64,000 nt of DNA from Phycomyces nitens (GCA_022702545.1 JAHRBC010000006.1:3038001-3102000); one strand, 5' to 3'. Shown: positions 27,763 to 39,877, numbered from the stretch's first letter. The notes: generated by a model not told the origin, from the sequence alone. A program made the numbers and translations.

Positions 27763-27960
27763 GTTGTAGACGCAACTGGAAAATCGGGTATCTCTATTGA
27801 ACTGGATGGTCGACGATTCAAAGATTTTGAAACGCCTACTGCATTAGAAACCAAGATTCTTGATGAAAATGGCAATGCATTCAAGAGCATCAGACTCGTA
27901 AGAGATGGCAAAGATCTTGGTCGCCTATTTGATATTTGCAAAGATGGTTTTGATGCATAA
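27763..27960 (+). pseudogene. 3' exon of a host gene disrupted by transposons
   Basis: Directly after the TA duplication of the Tc1 element, a 65-codon open frame runs VVDATGKSGISIELDGRRFK to CKDGFDA and a TAA stop. Without the element, the left flank would read ...gtgcattaTAG/GTTGTAGAC, a good splice acceptor; a matching donor (ATAAAG/GTATTC) lies at about 26349, preceded by a short open frame ending VVVSKSIK. LINE-A lies immediately upstream. I infer that a host gene lost its 5' part to LINE-A and has a Tc1 element in its last intron. The family is not recognised. Confidence 0.45.
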
Positions 27961-28094
27961 GCCAATAAGAACTATACTTACATACATACATACATACATA
28001 TATATATATATTAAATATATAAATTGTACTTTTCAAGGTCTATCGAATATTTTTCTTATTTGCTAAAATAAAGTGTTCAGATTGCAAAATCCTA

Positions 28095-28140
28095 CAGTGT
28101 TTCTACTTGAAATTGAGACGATGTTAGTTGGTTAGTTTTT
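28095..28140 (+). repeat. Terminal-repeat-like sequence shared with the 45.84-47.0 kb element
   Basis: CAGTGTTTCTACTTGAAATT and the following GAGACGATGTT, preceded by TA, match the left (45840) and, reversed, the right end (47007) of the inverted-repeat element. No convincing partner end was found within the next 600 bases, so this is a solo end or a decayed copy. Confidence 0.55.
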
Positions 28141-28620
28141 TTTTTTGGACAAGCAAAAAAGAGATAGTTTTGAGACCAAAGGAGATATTTGTACAGACTT
28201 TAGATGTAAAAATCTAAATCCCAAAAAAAAAGGGAAACCGTGTTCTTTACGGCAATGTAGTGAAAATAAAAGCATCAATTGCTTCTGCAGAATGCTCGAG
28301 GGCGACAGTGGCCGCTGATTATGCTGTTTGAAATCTTGTAAATGTTTTTCAAAGCATTGGCAAGCAAGAACACTATTCAACCCAGCGTAGGCTTCTGTGA
28401 GGGACATTTCAGTACAAAAACCTTTGGTTACAAAGCAAAATTGATTCGACATTTCGTACCTTTGAGGTTCGAAATTCATTCACATAAACGAGCAAGAGGT
28501 CGCCAGATCTCTGTTTACACTTGAGCTATCGCCAAAGAACATCAATGACGCTTGAACCAAGACCCTTGATTTTAACCAAATGAGACGATTGGTAGTTTGT
28601 TTTTCAGCGATCTTAGGGGA
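28141..28620. other. Spacer without a supported gene
   Basis: A minus-strand ORF of 115 codons (28132-28479) begins in a poly-T tract region and has no recognisable motif. It probably belongs to the decayed repeat starting at 28095. Confidence 0.4.
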
Positions 28621-28639
28621 CACTAATCCAGTTTTTTTT

Positions 28640-29275
28640 TATTGTTTATTGGATTTAAATTAACAGTGTGTAACATATATATTTAGAGGACTAGGTCTAA
28701 AGACTCTTCTGCTTCAACCCGTCGAATAGCCAAGGTAGCCATTGCGGCTGTCAAGTTGGGGTTAAACGGTGTATCATCGAACACTAGTCTGAAATGAGCA
28801 GACCAGATCGCACTCAGAGTGCAGCCTAGTACAGTGTGTATGTTGGCAGTAGTGTTTGTGAGCTGTATTGATGTTGGAGGGCAAGGCAGGGTGAGATGTT
28901 CAAATTGCAGTGTAGCAGGGTTGGATATGAATCTGTTGGCAATGGTATTCCATACTGATCGTTTTGAAGGGCACTCCCAAAATAGATGCTGGTTATCCTC
29001 TGGATTGTTGCAAATTACACAATTTGGACTTTCAACATCCTTGACTCTCTTGTCATATAACCTTTGGCGACATGGAATCTTTTGATGCATCAGTCTCCAC
29101 CAGACGAATCCAGTTGGTAAGGAGGTTATTTTTCTGCTTTCCGGCTTGTACATCTTTGAGGCGATATTTCTCATTTTTTTAGGGGACAGAGTTACATACG
29201 ACCAGATCTCTTGACGTGAGCCAGACAAAAGCCAAGTATTCACGCTCATGCTTTTTTGCCGGAACATTGAAAATA
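28640..29275 (-). mobile_element. LINE 3' fragment with open zf-RVT reading frame
   Basis: A 194-codon open frame on the minus strand (29267-28683) carries GFVWWRLMHQKIPCRQRLYD and CVICNNPEDNQHLFWECP, then a leucine-rich tail ending SLDLVL. It is the same family as LINE-A's C-terminus but upstream of WWRL it has a different sequence (KSMSVNTWLLSGSRQEIW), shared with the 4.4 kb copy. The 3' end has CCAATAAACAATA and an A-run at about 28640. The frame is unbroken here, in contrast to the other copies. Confidence 0.85.
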
Positions 29276-29618
29276 TTTTGTGTAATATCCTGTACTTTAC
29301 AAGTGTCTCGTAAGATTAACGTAATACAATTGAAAAAGAATTTATTCCTATATGGTAATTTTAAAATGTGAGAGTGAACCGTTATATAAAACAAAAATTT
29401 AATATCTGCTCGCAAGCCATGTAGCTTCTACGACTTTTCTATTTTAAATATAAAGAAAGACAGACTATAACAAAGGTACGTGAATATCAAGTTACTTAGA
29501 GCTATAATGACTATCAAGAGTCTTCTTTGCTCAGGTCTTCCGATATTTTAGTAAGCTTTTCCTGTTCGCCACTCCAGGTAGATAATATTGGTTCTTCGAC
29601 GGCAGAGCCCTTTGGACT

Positions 29619-32600
29619 TCAACTAGTTGAGCTTGAACCTTTGACCGATTCTGCCTTTGGACTAGAGACACTTGGTGGTGGTCTTTGTTGTTCTGAATCT
29701 GATCTGCTCTGAATAACCGAGGGGGATCCTTCATCTGAATGAGGCTCACTTTTGACGTCTTCAACAATCTTGTCATCACTTGAGATCCTGGATTCCCTTG
29801 CGACGGATTCCTTTGGACTATTAGCAGTTGAGGATACCTTTGGACTAGAGACAATTGAATGTGGTTTTTGCTCTTCAGACTCTGTTATGCTCTGCGTAAC
29901 AGGGGAGGATCCTTTATCTGAATGAGGCTCGCTATTGACATCTGTAATATTCTCGCCTTCACTTGAGACCGTGGATTTCATTACGACGGATCCCTTTGGA
30001 CTACTAGCAGTTGAGGATGCCTTTGGACTAGAGATACTTGAGTGTAGTTTTTGCTCTTCTGACTCTAGTAAGCTCTGCGTAGCCTGGGTTGATCCTTTGT
30101 CTGAATATGGCTTAATATTATCATCTTCAATAATGACGTCTTCGCTTGAGATGGTGGATCCTTTCACCACGGAACGTTTTGGACTAATAACACCTGAAGA
30201 TGTCTTTGGACTAGAGGTACTTGATGTTCTTTGCTCTCTAGATTCCCGACTACTGTCAAATTGTATAAGATGACTATCGGCAGCAGTATTTACTAAAGTT
30301 GGTTCCTGATCCGACTTTGCTATTAAACCACGTGGCAAATGAAGTCCCTGAACATCCGGAATATTCGGTTCGGTTAAGGGTAATATCCCAACTGTACTGT
30401 CTGTTACCAAAGAAAAGTTGTTTGATGTATCTATTTGTCCTCCAGCAGGGGACAACGGAATAGAGGCAGAAGAGGTGACATGACTCTCGGTGGTTGGAAT
30501 CATTGGTTTGACGATAGATGTAGGAAAAGGAATATTCGTTGGTGACAGATTCGGACCACTTATAGATGTATCTACTAGATGTTGTTCATAATATGAGGAT
30601 GTAGAAGGAAGTAACCGTATAGTTGTTTTCACTAATCTTACCCATTCTGCTCATGACAGTGTCGGTATTGATTGAGGTGTGGTAATCAGGGATAGTACTT
30701 GGTAAATCTGTGATATCAGACATTGGAGTATTAGTATCTAAATCCCCAGAGCTTTCAATACTTGGCTGCAATGCACCGTGTAAAAGTATTGTGAACGGAG
30801 CCATGGTACTAGATTCTACTGGGTTTGGAATACCTGAAGTTTCGGAAGTACTTTGGGGTATCGTACTGATCATAGACGTTGACAGAGGGTTTAAAGGCTC
30901 TCGAACGGGCGGTCTAAAAGTGGAAATAGTGTCATTTTGCATACTCTTTCTATCACTAGATATCTCAACAGACCTATAAGGCGTTTCTTGAACTTCAATT
31001 TTAGGAACTATTGCAAAATGTGAGGGGTCTGTACTTGAAGTATTGGCTTGGATATTTGAATTTGGTGATGATCACTTTATTGGATTCAAAATACCTTGAC
31101 TATACGAGGTCCCAGAAGAAGAAGCTTCGTGGGCAAAATCACTAGAGAATACATTCATTGGACTCGCAGGAGGTCTTTCATCAGATGGGTTCAAATATGG
31201 AGAATGTATGATACGATTAGGCATCAATAGCGAGGCTCGTGGAGTTAAAGAACCTTCTGATGAAGATCCTGGGCTCATGTTTGGGTCCATTGTATCTTGA
31301 GTAAAGGAGTTGTCGCTTGAATAAGAAGAATCGCTTGACGTGCTGGAATCGGTAGACAAACGATCGGCTCTAAAAACCAATTTTTGATATAATTTTTTTA
31401 TTGTCCAACTATTGGGAAACATGCAATCTTGGATGAATATTTTCAGCTTTTTTATGCAGTACAACTTAACAAACCTGACTGCGTAGACTATGGCGGCCAT
31501 AAATAGATTGAGAGCTGTGAGTAATATCCAAATTACATATCGAAGAGTTTGGAGCGATTGATCAATATAATCTTCTGGAGTCGGCGAGCAGAAAATAGTG
31601 TTTCCTATAGTAATGCACAAATTACGAGGTGCGATAATGGCTATCGCCAAATCGACTTCCGTGGAACCAATTCTGTAGTTCTTGACGTTGTAAATATTGG
31701 CACGATCAGAAGGATAATCCTGGTATATTCGAGGTTTCGATCTACTAAGCGAAATGTCCTTGGTGTCCGTGTAATCTTCTTTTGGCAATCCTTTGCTGAA
31801 TTTCGGTGTATAGGCGATGGGTGGTTCGGGTAAAAACACGGTGCGAAATCCTGAATCGATTGTTTTTGATTTCTCTGCCATAAAATCTTTCGCCATTTTT
31901 GGTTGCGGTACGGTTAATGTTACTGTAGAAGTTTTATCAAGGTAATTTGTGAAAGCAACCGTTGAAGCGACTGTCAAGGTTCTTTTTGAGGTTTTGGTGT
32001 CAATATTAGGCATGTGTTTTATGTAAAGCTGGTATTGATAGTCATACAACTGGGGGTTTCCTCTGCCAAACAAAATTTCCTTGATAAGCTCTTTTGTTGG
32101 CCATCCTTTGCTGAATATCGAATAGATGGTTGGTGGTTTGGGCAATAATACGGTACTAAATACGGGATTGGTTATTTGTGAGAGGTCTGTCATGGAATCT
32201 TTCGCCTTTTCTGGTTGTGGTACAGTTAGTGTCACTGTGGAGGTTCTGTGAATGTACTCTGTGACAATAACGGTTGAAACGACTGGTGAGCTCTTTGTGA
32301 TTGTGTTGTCAATATTGAGCTTGTCTTTAATGGGGATCGGATCTTGGTGGTCAGAAAAGAAAGTATCTGGCTTAATATCATTGATGTCTATTTGATACTA
32401 GTGAGTTTATAGACTGATAATGGCCAATATAATATTAATAGACTTACAAGGCGTCTCGGTAGAGGACATGGGATTCATTGTTCGAGAACCGGAAATCTGA
32501 GTGTATACAGCTTCAAAGATTGGCGACTTGAAGCCATCGTCAAGTCCAGAGTATTTTGAAGAGTAAGCATCTCTCTGTGTTCCTTCCAGTCCAACTTGAG

Positions 32601-32793
32601 GCCTATTGGTTGTAGAGGATCCAGGGTTGTGGCCATATTGAATAACGCCTTTGGGTAACGCTACATAGCTTATTAAAAGAGCTACAATCGACACGAGGGG
32701 AAGGACCAAACTCAATGGAATCATTTTACTGATAGCTTTTGTTGAGAGAAGAATCAAGGGATTATATACTATTTTTTTAATCACAATGATCAT
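29619..32793 (-). CDS. Ser/Pro-rich two-pass membrane protein with C-terminal phospho-site-like repeats
   Basis: Four exons fit: 32793-32448, 32387-31095, 31007-30642 and 30574-29621, with phase-1 introns (GTAAGT, GTATTT and GTAAGA donors). The product of about 985 residues has an N-terminal hydrophobic segment (SLVLPLVSIVALLISYVALP), two copies of a TSTVTLTVPQP...FSKG region, a Cys pair (LCITIGNTIFC), a second membrane span (LRYVIWILLTALNLFMAAIV) and a basic stop-transfer stretch, then a long Ser/Thr/Pro-rich tail. The tail ends in three to four repeats of about 62 residues containing SSPK, SPKGSVV, ISSED and PHSDKGS. The TGA at 31072-31074 lies within the proposed 87-nt intron; the alternative is two genes or a nonsense change. 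No family recognised; topology suggests a plasma-membrane or wall-linked protein with a cytoplasmic tail. Confidence 0.6.
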
Positions 32794-33600
32794 TATTATG
32801 ATTACGAGTTTTATGATCTCTCTCTCTCTCCCCCTTTTTTTTGTTCATTTATTAACTCAACTTGAAGAGAGAGAAAAACAATAGATTTAAGAATCATATA
32901 TAATGACCACAAACACTTTTATAGGTACAATATAGTTCTTTGTATAGTAAAATGTATATTATTGATGGAATTCTGGTTATAGAATTTTCAAATAGAATAA
33001 TACACTGATAGCTGGCACGGCTGTTAGATCTTTAATGATTTTTAGGAATATTAAAAGAGTTGAATATTGATACATTTAAAGAATTGTATATATTCTTTAT
33101 CCTATCAATAAAACACAATTAGTGAAATGCAATTCAAAAGATAAATCACTATAAAAGCACCTATGTATACGTGTTTTGGAGTGTAGGATATTATTGCATA
33201 TAAAAAAATATGGATTGTAATCGAGTATATTCTCTGCTTTAAATCTCATTAATGAAAATATCAAGGCTTAGGTTTAGTATGTAAATGTATCTCTGGGCAA
33301 AGTGGCCAGTATTGCGTATGTGGTACCGCGGAATAAAGATGTGTTCCCCATCAAAGATTTTTGAGATTAAAAAGGAAAAATAAGTCTCATTAACAACTGC
33401 TATTGGCTGAAACGTTTATTTCGTGAACAAAACTTGGAAACTGACTTTAAACTAATGATCCAAAATGGCTCTTTTCATTTCGAGCCTTTCAGATCCATAT
33501 GATGTAATATTAGAAATACTTCAAGTGTTACAAAGTATTGCCTAGAATACAAACTTGGATTAAACAAGTACTTGGTGCAAAATAAAAAGAGTAAAAAAAA
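32794..33600. other. AT-rich spacer, no gene seen
   Basis: Pyrimidine-rich CTCTCTCTC tract at about 32818 just upstream of the membrane-protein gene may be part of its promoter. The rest is AT-rich with no ORF or motif of note. Confidence 0.55.
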
Positions 33601-33609
33601 AAAACTTTA

Positions 33610-36300
33610 TTAGGCAGCATTATTCATCAAAAAATGATTCTTGATGAACCAGAATGAGCCAAACTTATTGAGATTGACAGTATACTGATTTGCATTCAAT
33701 TTCAGATGAGCATCGAGTTTGCATATTATCTGAACTTCGTTAAGATTGACATGGGTGCTTGTGACAGACACTGTGCAATAATTTATGCCATTGTGAATAT
33801 CACAAAGAGCAAGATCGGAACCAGAGAACAGACCGACAGACAAAGAAGAATTGGTAGTATGGTTGTATATACCGAAAGAATTCTTCTTGATCTTTTGATC
33901 CTCAATCTCACCAGTGTCATTGTTGTCTGCCAATGGTCTGGAACCACCCAAGAAAGAGAGGCGAACAAGTCCACTGTTTTGTTGCATAAACCGCTCAATA
34001 TGCTGTCCATATCTTTCTCTGGTTCCTTCTTGAGTCTTTCAAGACCCACCATCCATAACATGCTGTAGAACAGCCTTCCTGCCAAACCTGAGAGCAATAT
34101 CTCTTGAAGTGTTTGTCCTGTTTGTATGAAACAAACTTTCACGAATATGTTTGTTAAACTGCTCTCCTTTTTCGGTTTCAAAATTGAGGGCAGTTTCAAA
34201 CCGGCGAATATCCTGTGGAAGATGTAACAAGTTGTGAACCTTTGGTAATTGGATTAAAAAGCCGGGCCTGAGATTTTTGATATCAAACTCGTGCAGTTTT
34301 GTCAATAGATGTTTGACAGCAGAATCCACATCACCAATGTATTGCTCAAAGCCATATGTTACTTGCCTAACAAAGACTAAAGAACAGAGAGGACCAAGAG
34401 CACAGAAGGATAGAATAATTGGCTGTGTAGATGTACATTCGGCAAAGTAAGTGACAAGAATATTTGGAAGGATTTGGACAAGTACTTTATAGTCCCTGCC
34501 AAGAAAGGAACCACAGTGATTTAATATTTGGGCGAACTTCCTTGAGAGCTTTGTCGAGTTTTTGTAATCTATGAGAATTCTGTTCAGCTTGTCAAAAATG
34601 TTTGTTTTTCCCTTCAGCAAAACTTTCACCAAGCAATCGACAAGATATTTGGCTGTACCAAGCAGAATCGTATGGAGAATTTCCACAGGTGTATCTTTGG
34701 AAGGATCAAAAGCTTTCAGCCAAAGAAGATCTCCTGAAGAACAATCTTTAAAGCTGAGATCATCAGCAACGAGGTTATCTCCAAGAGTGGGAAGAGGAGG
34801 CATCCTAACTTGAGATCGTGGTCCAGAATTGGCGAGAACGTAATGATCTCTTGTTCTTTCCAAATGTGATCGCAGGTAGTAGCTCAAGTCGTCAAAATTG
34901 TTCTCCCCTCGCTTCAGTAGGACATAGCATTTTCTGCAAGGGTATAACGTTCTAGGAGCATATAATCCACAGAGCTGTGAATGGCAGGGTGTGTCGGCTT
35001 CGATCCATAACAGAGGAGCAACCACCAAGACATCCATATTTTCCTCGCATGAATACGTTACTATTCCATTTTCCAGCTGCACCAAATCATCGACAATTCC
35101 TGGAAGTAACGACACTCCACTTGCACCATATTTCTTTGGAATCGCAGACAAGAAGTGAATGTTTTCAATTGACTGCCTATCTGAAAATGACAGAGCAGCA
35201 AACTTCATTGACCAGCTTTCGTATGGGTTGAACTGCTTTGACCGATTACCAGACGTATCATAAGAGAACAAGATGATTGGAGCCACTTTTACTTGGTAAA
35301 ATTTGTTTTGTCCAGGAACTTTTCTCTTTAGTCGGTGTGTACCGAACAGAAGACTGGCGTGGCAAGCATATAGAGTGACGACTGATCCTTGATGAAGACT
35401 GTAGATATTACAATCTTGGTATTTTTGGATGAATCTGGTGTCGATTGATTGCAGTCTGTTGATTGGAATATCCCGGCATGCAATCTCAATGCAAAGAATA
35501 TCTCTAGTACCATCCTTGAATAATGTCAATTGATGACCTCTTGCAATTATAGCCTTGCCAACAGTGTGAAAAGACTGCACCAGATATCGATGTTTCAAAG
35601 GGTCTTTGTCAGACAAACATACAATATCACCAGACCAATAATCAGAATTATCGATCCTGTAGATTGGCTGTTGAAAGTAGGGATCGACTCTCCATTTCTC
35701 TCCTTGTTGCAAGCATACTGACTGATTAAGCGTACGATCAGACAACGAAGCAACGAACTTGGACTTGCGAGGGTCGGCCATTGAATTCTTCACGTAATCT
35801 GAAGGCAAGTTAATGTAGGCTTTTTGGCCTCCAGGGACATCAACTTCTTTCACAGGGAATGCTGGGATCTTGTTTTTTACCCTATGGTAATAATACAAGA
35901 TAGCATCTAACTTGGGAATCTTGAAATTCTGGGTAGTTTCAACCGCTGCCTTTTGCATGTTGCATATCATGTTCATTGCTGTTAAGATTTTTTCCATCGT
36001 CTTTTGTGAAAAACATGTCGTTATCACCATCCACGAAAATAAACAAAAGCTTGGCCTCAACACTTGGAAATGGATGACAGTCAGCTGTAAAGTTATTTCA
36101 GTTGTCTTCATCATCGTCAATCGCATCAACTTCTGATTGCTCATTGTCACCTGTATAAAAAAAAGGAAGTTGGTTTGGCTGCTTGCCCCCAGAAATAAAT
36201 TCAAGTACTTATCATCATTGTCATCCAAAGACAAAGAAATTATATCCCAATCTTGTTCAATATCAAATCCATAATTGACTTTTTTTTTTTAATTTGATAC
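33610..36300 (-). mobile_element. Decayed transposase of a CACTA/Plavaka- or KDZ-like fungal family
   Basis: A long minus-strand frame (36234-34039) contains DTPCHSQLCGLYAPRTLYPC with a CxxC pair, then DTPVEILHTILLGTAKYLVD, FLGRDYKVLVQILPN and PKVHNLLHLPQDIRRF. These are features of large transposon-derived proteins abundant in basidiomycete and Mucoromycota genomes. The frame stops at TGA 34039-34041 but resumes in the same frame to 33610; the stop sits where a Trp is expected. The N-terminal 100 residues are frame-scrambled by an intron, a frameshift near 36000 and another probable Trp-to-TGA change at 36098-36100. Exact superfamily is uncertain; no terminal repeats were established. Confidence 0.65.
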
Positions 36301-37470
36301 AGATTGGTCATTTGGTTGATCTCCTTGTTTATGGACAGTTGACAAATGTCTCTTATAGTTGGAGCCCCTTTGAAATGATTTGTTGTATATGCTGCACGCC
36401 TTTAGATTCAATGAAAAAATTGTTTTGCCCTCTCTTGTTGAAGATGGAGCATTGCATATTTTTTGTTGTTGGTTTGACAGGGTAGAAGAAGATTAGGGGA
36501 ATTGAGAAAAGGAGATGAAAAGATAATTGACTAAATGATTTCCTTCATTGATCAATTAAATACAAAATCGTGTGACGGCTAGAGGCAACATATTTTCTTC
36601 TGTTTTACTCTTGCAAAATTTTTGTTTGGTAGGTTCACATCGTTTTTTGACAACTTTTTATGATTCTAATATAAAGGCATGGCTCAAATTTTAGTTTTTT
36701 CTTGTGTTGTAAAAGGTATATTATAGACAAGAGTATACAATCTAGTTATACAAAAACAACACATGTTAAAGAGACAAGTTTTGCTTCTCTAAACAACTTC
36801 TTTGACTGACTAGGTCTTTTTTTATTATTAGATTTATGGGTGCATAAATAATGTAATACACACACTTGGCAAAGGTATGATGCATTCTACTTCACTTTTA
36901 TATTCTTTTGATTAATGGAGATATTTATTTTTGTAGTAGCTTCACTTTGCAAGTCTTGCTTTTCAAAAGGCATAATAATAACAACCATTATAAATACTCG
37001 GGTTGACATTCTCGCAAAACAGTAAGTGACCTCGATGGATTATACCGACTTGCTTCGTTTTTTTTTATGCTTAAATATTCTACTGGTAAACGGCCCAGTG
37101 TCCAGGTAGCCAAGTGGCTCTGATAGCAAGCCTTGATAGGTAGCGTTTTCTACAATATCATGCTTAATAGCCTATAGTATTTGCCTAGCTATCAATTTTA
37201 TCCCCTAAATTTTATAAATAAAAAGCGATTATTATCGAGTATTCAACTCGAATCCTTGAGGGTATACACTATCCCAATAAGGAGACATATTGCTCAGTAG
37301 TACAAACTCCAATTTGAGGCCATTATATCGGATAAAAGTCTTTGGTGGTGATATCGATACTACATTCTTGTTTTTCTCTTTCTATATCTTTTTTTTTCTC
37401 ATTCGAATCACACCATGTCTCATAAAATTAACAATAAACCTCTTTATAAGTGAAAGCAGCTTTCAGATTA
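36301..37470. other. Spacer without a supported gene
   Basis: AT-rich sequence with only short ORFs. It lies between two decayed transposons and shows no recognisable coding or RNA features. Confidence 0.55.
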
Positions 37471-37479
37471 CCAGAAAGG

Positions 37480-38475
37480 TCTGATCATCAGAGGTGCTCT
37501 TCATGACATTACGCAATCGGCCATTTCAGCCAAAACTGGTATACCCAAAGCAACTGTCCAAAAGACCATACAAAGATGGAGACAGACAGGTACTGCATTT
37601 GCCAGAAAGCGAAAAGAACGTTTAAGGATCCTTAATGAGCGTGATTTACGCCATCTTAAAAGTGAAATGAAAAAGAATCGTAGGGCTACACTCGGAGAAC
37701 TGACTAAAGCCATGAGCGACATAATGGGCAATTGCATCTCAACGACTACTATCCACCGTGCCATTCGTAGGATTGGAATGTCTTCATGTCACACTGTGTT
37801 TAAGCCACAGCTATCCAACGTGCATAAAAAGAAGCGATTAGCTTTTGCTCATCACTAAAAAAAACCCAATCAAAGATGGGATCGTGTCCTCTGGAGTGAT
37901 GAATCTAGGTTCATGCTTTTTCCCAAGGATGGAAACATGCGAGTGTGGCGCTTTCCAGTAGAAAAGTTTAGAAAAGACTGTATTATGCCAAGAATGCAGT
38001 TTGGTGGTGGTTCCGTAATGGCGTGGGGCTGTGTGTAGGCAGGAGGAGTCTGCCCTTTGAAGACCATAATCAACACTCTTGACCAATATGCCTATATCAA
38101 CTTACTGGGCGGAAAACTTGTCCCTTTCATGGACAATTTGAATGAACATCATGACGGGGAGTTCATTTATCAAGAAGACAATGCTCCTTGTCATAAGTAG
38201 AAGCTGGCTGAGGACTGGAAGAAGTGCCAGGGTATTCCAGTAATGGTATGGCCACCAAACAGCCCAGATCTTGGTCCTATCGAGAAATTGTGGGCTTATC
38301 TTGGGCGCATGGTAAGGGCAAGAGTACCAGCTCCAAAAATATTAAGGAGCTGGATTCCGCAATCTATAAAGAGTGGAATAAAATACCTGTTAAAGTATGT
38401 GAAAGGCATTGCATGTCAATGCTAAATCCTATAGCTGAAATGAAAAAGGCAGGTGGTGGCTCCACCAAATACTAA
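37480..38475 (+). mobile_element. Degenerate Tc1-like transposase
   Basis: Fragments in shifting frames recover a Tc1 order: helix-turn-helix remnants (37480-37660), an arginine-rich ATLGELTKAMSDIMGNCIST segment (37680), WDRVLWSDESRFMLF (37880), GGGSVMAWGC (38010), FIYQEDNAPCHK (38165) and PPNSPDLGPIEKLWAYLGRM (38250). Stops include TAG at about 38036 within the usual GCxWAGG box and TAG at about 38198. It belongs to a different Tc1 lineage from the copy at 26.4 kb. No terminal repeats identified. Confidence 0.85.
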
Positions 38476-38913
38476 ATAAAATTAATAAACACATTTATTG
38501 TTGCTAAACGTTGTCTGTTTTTACTCGTATATTTTCAGACATGACTTGTTAAGCAAAAGTAGGTATAGCACAATGAGAGAGTTAAAGAAGATATTTTCTT
38601 TTTTGATTTGGCGAATATTGAATTGACTCCTTACTACGGGGAGGAGTCTGTACATGTGTATGTCAATTTCATCATCAGTTGGGGCAGGGGATTGAATGGA
38701 TCCAGCTTTGGATCGAGTAGTCATTACCAACATTGATCAGTGGCGAACAGGCTTGGGAGCCAAAGATACGGATGCAAGAGTTGTGTTGTCTGATTTCAAA
38801 CCCACCGCTGCACTGGAAGGAGAGGGGAAAGCATTGGCTTCTGCCTGATGAGTACAAAGAGCCTCTGCTTCAGCGACCTTCAAATGGAGTTGCTCTTGCT
38901 GAAGACGCTCGGC

Positions 38914-39877
38914 CTAAACAGCGTTGGGGTGAGTGGGGAAGTCTCTGCTATCCATTTCATGGCCCAAGACACCACAGCGTTTACAACGAGGTGTGCGAGA
39001 TGGGTGCTTTGTACATGCGCGCAAGAAGTGACCTTCATCACGGCAATACCCACACATGTGTGGAATGTCCCTGGAACGCAGCTCAGATGTACAGGAGATG
39101 GAGCCTTCCAGGTGAATGCGGCTGAGGAGGGATTTGTGGGTGTCTAACCCAGATGTGGCCAGAAGGACGGTAGCTTTACCACGGAAAATTCCACGGTGGG
39201 AGACGCAGCCACGCAATTGAACAGCCTTTCCGTACGAGTGAAATGCCTCTTCAATTGGCGCAAGAAGGTCAGTTTTGGAATCTTAAGCGCTGATACGATA
39301 CATGTTAACCTTCACAATATGACTATTGGAAGGCAAACTTGGAGAAATAACGATTCTGGTGTTCTGATACACTAGGCCGTCGGAGGTGGTTTTCGCCCGG
39401 ATGACAGGTTCGGTGAAAAGGTCCTCTGCCAAAAGGTCCTTTAAGCGAGTGTAACTCAAGGTCAACGAGGCCATCTGGCCAATGTGGTCAGAGAGGACAT
39501 CATTTACTGCGTTGACAGGAACAAATTTGCCAAGATTGAACAAAGCGCTCGGCGGATGAATGGTGCGGGTCCAAACACCAGATGCTGGATCCATCGAGAG
39601 GTTCTGGTCAAAACCAGGTGCAGTAAAGATATAAAGAGACTTGTTCTGCGGACGAGATGGTGTGCTCTGTGCACGGATTGCTGGTTGTTGGACCTGCCAT
39701 AGGTTGACAGTACTGCCCCTGCGAGTTCGATCCCTCAGGGGTACTCATACTAGTTCTTATCACGGGGATATGTGTCGGTAGAATATGTATCTGCACAAAA
39801 AAAATCTTTAGCTCTGAAACCGGTGGTGTCAAAACACAATATTTGTCCGAGTACCCTGTATAAACAAGATTACACAA
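38914..39877 (-). mobile_element. Gag-like ORF1 fragment with CCHC zinc knuckles
   Basis: Minus-strand frames at 39877-39608, 39594-39283 and 39216-38914 form one interrupted gag/ORF1-like protein. The last part carries CGYCRDEGHFLRAC and CKRCGVLGHEMDS, the second having lost its final Cys. Upstream sequence is Pro/Thr-rich. This matches ORF1 of a zf-RVT LINE more than a host protein. No reverse transcriptase follows on its 3' side within 400 bases, so the copy is truncated. Confidence 0.7.

Noticed and set aside
33783..34199. 138-codon minus-strand ORF with hydrophobic end
   Set aside because: It is the alternative frame of the decayed transposase; the main frame continues past its TGA and carries the family motifs.
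37081..37180. Possible tRNA-like segment
   Set aside because: A GC-richer stretch has short stems but no A/B-box pair or cloverleaf could be formed.
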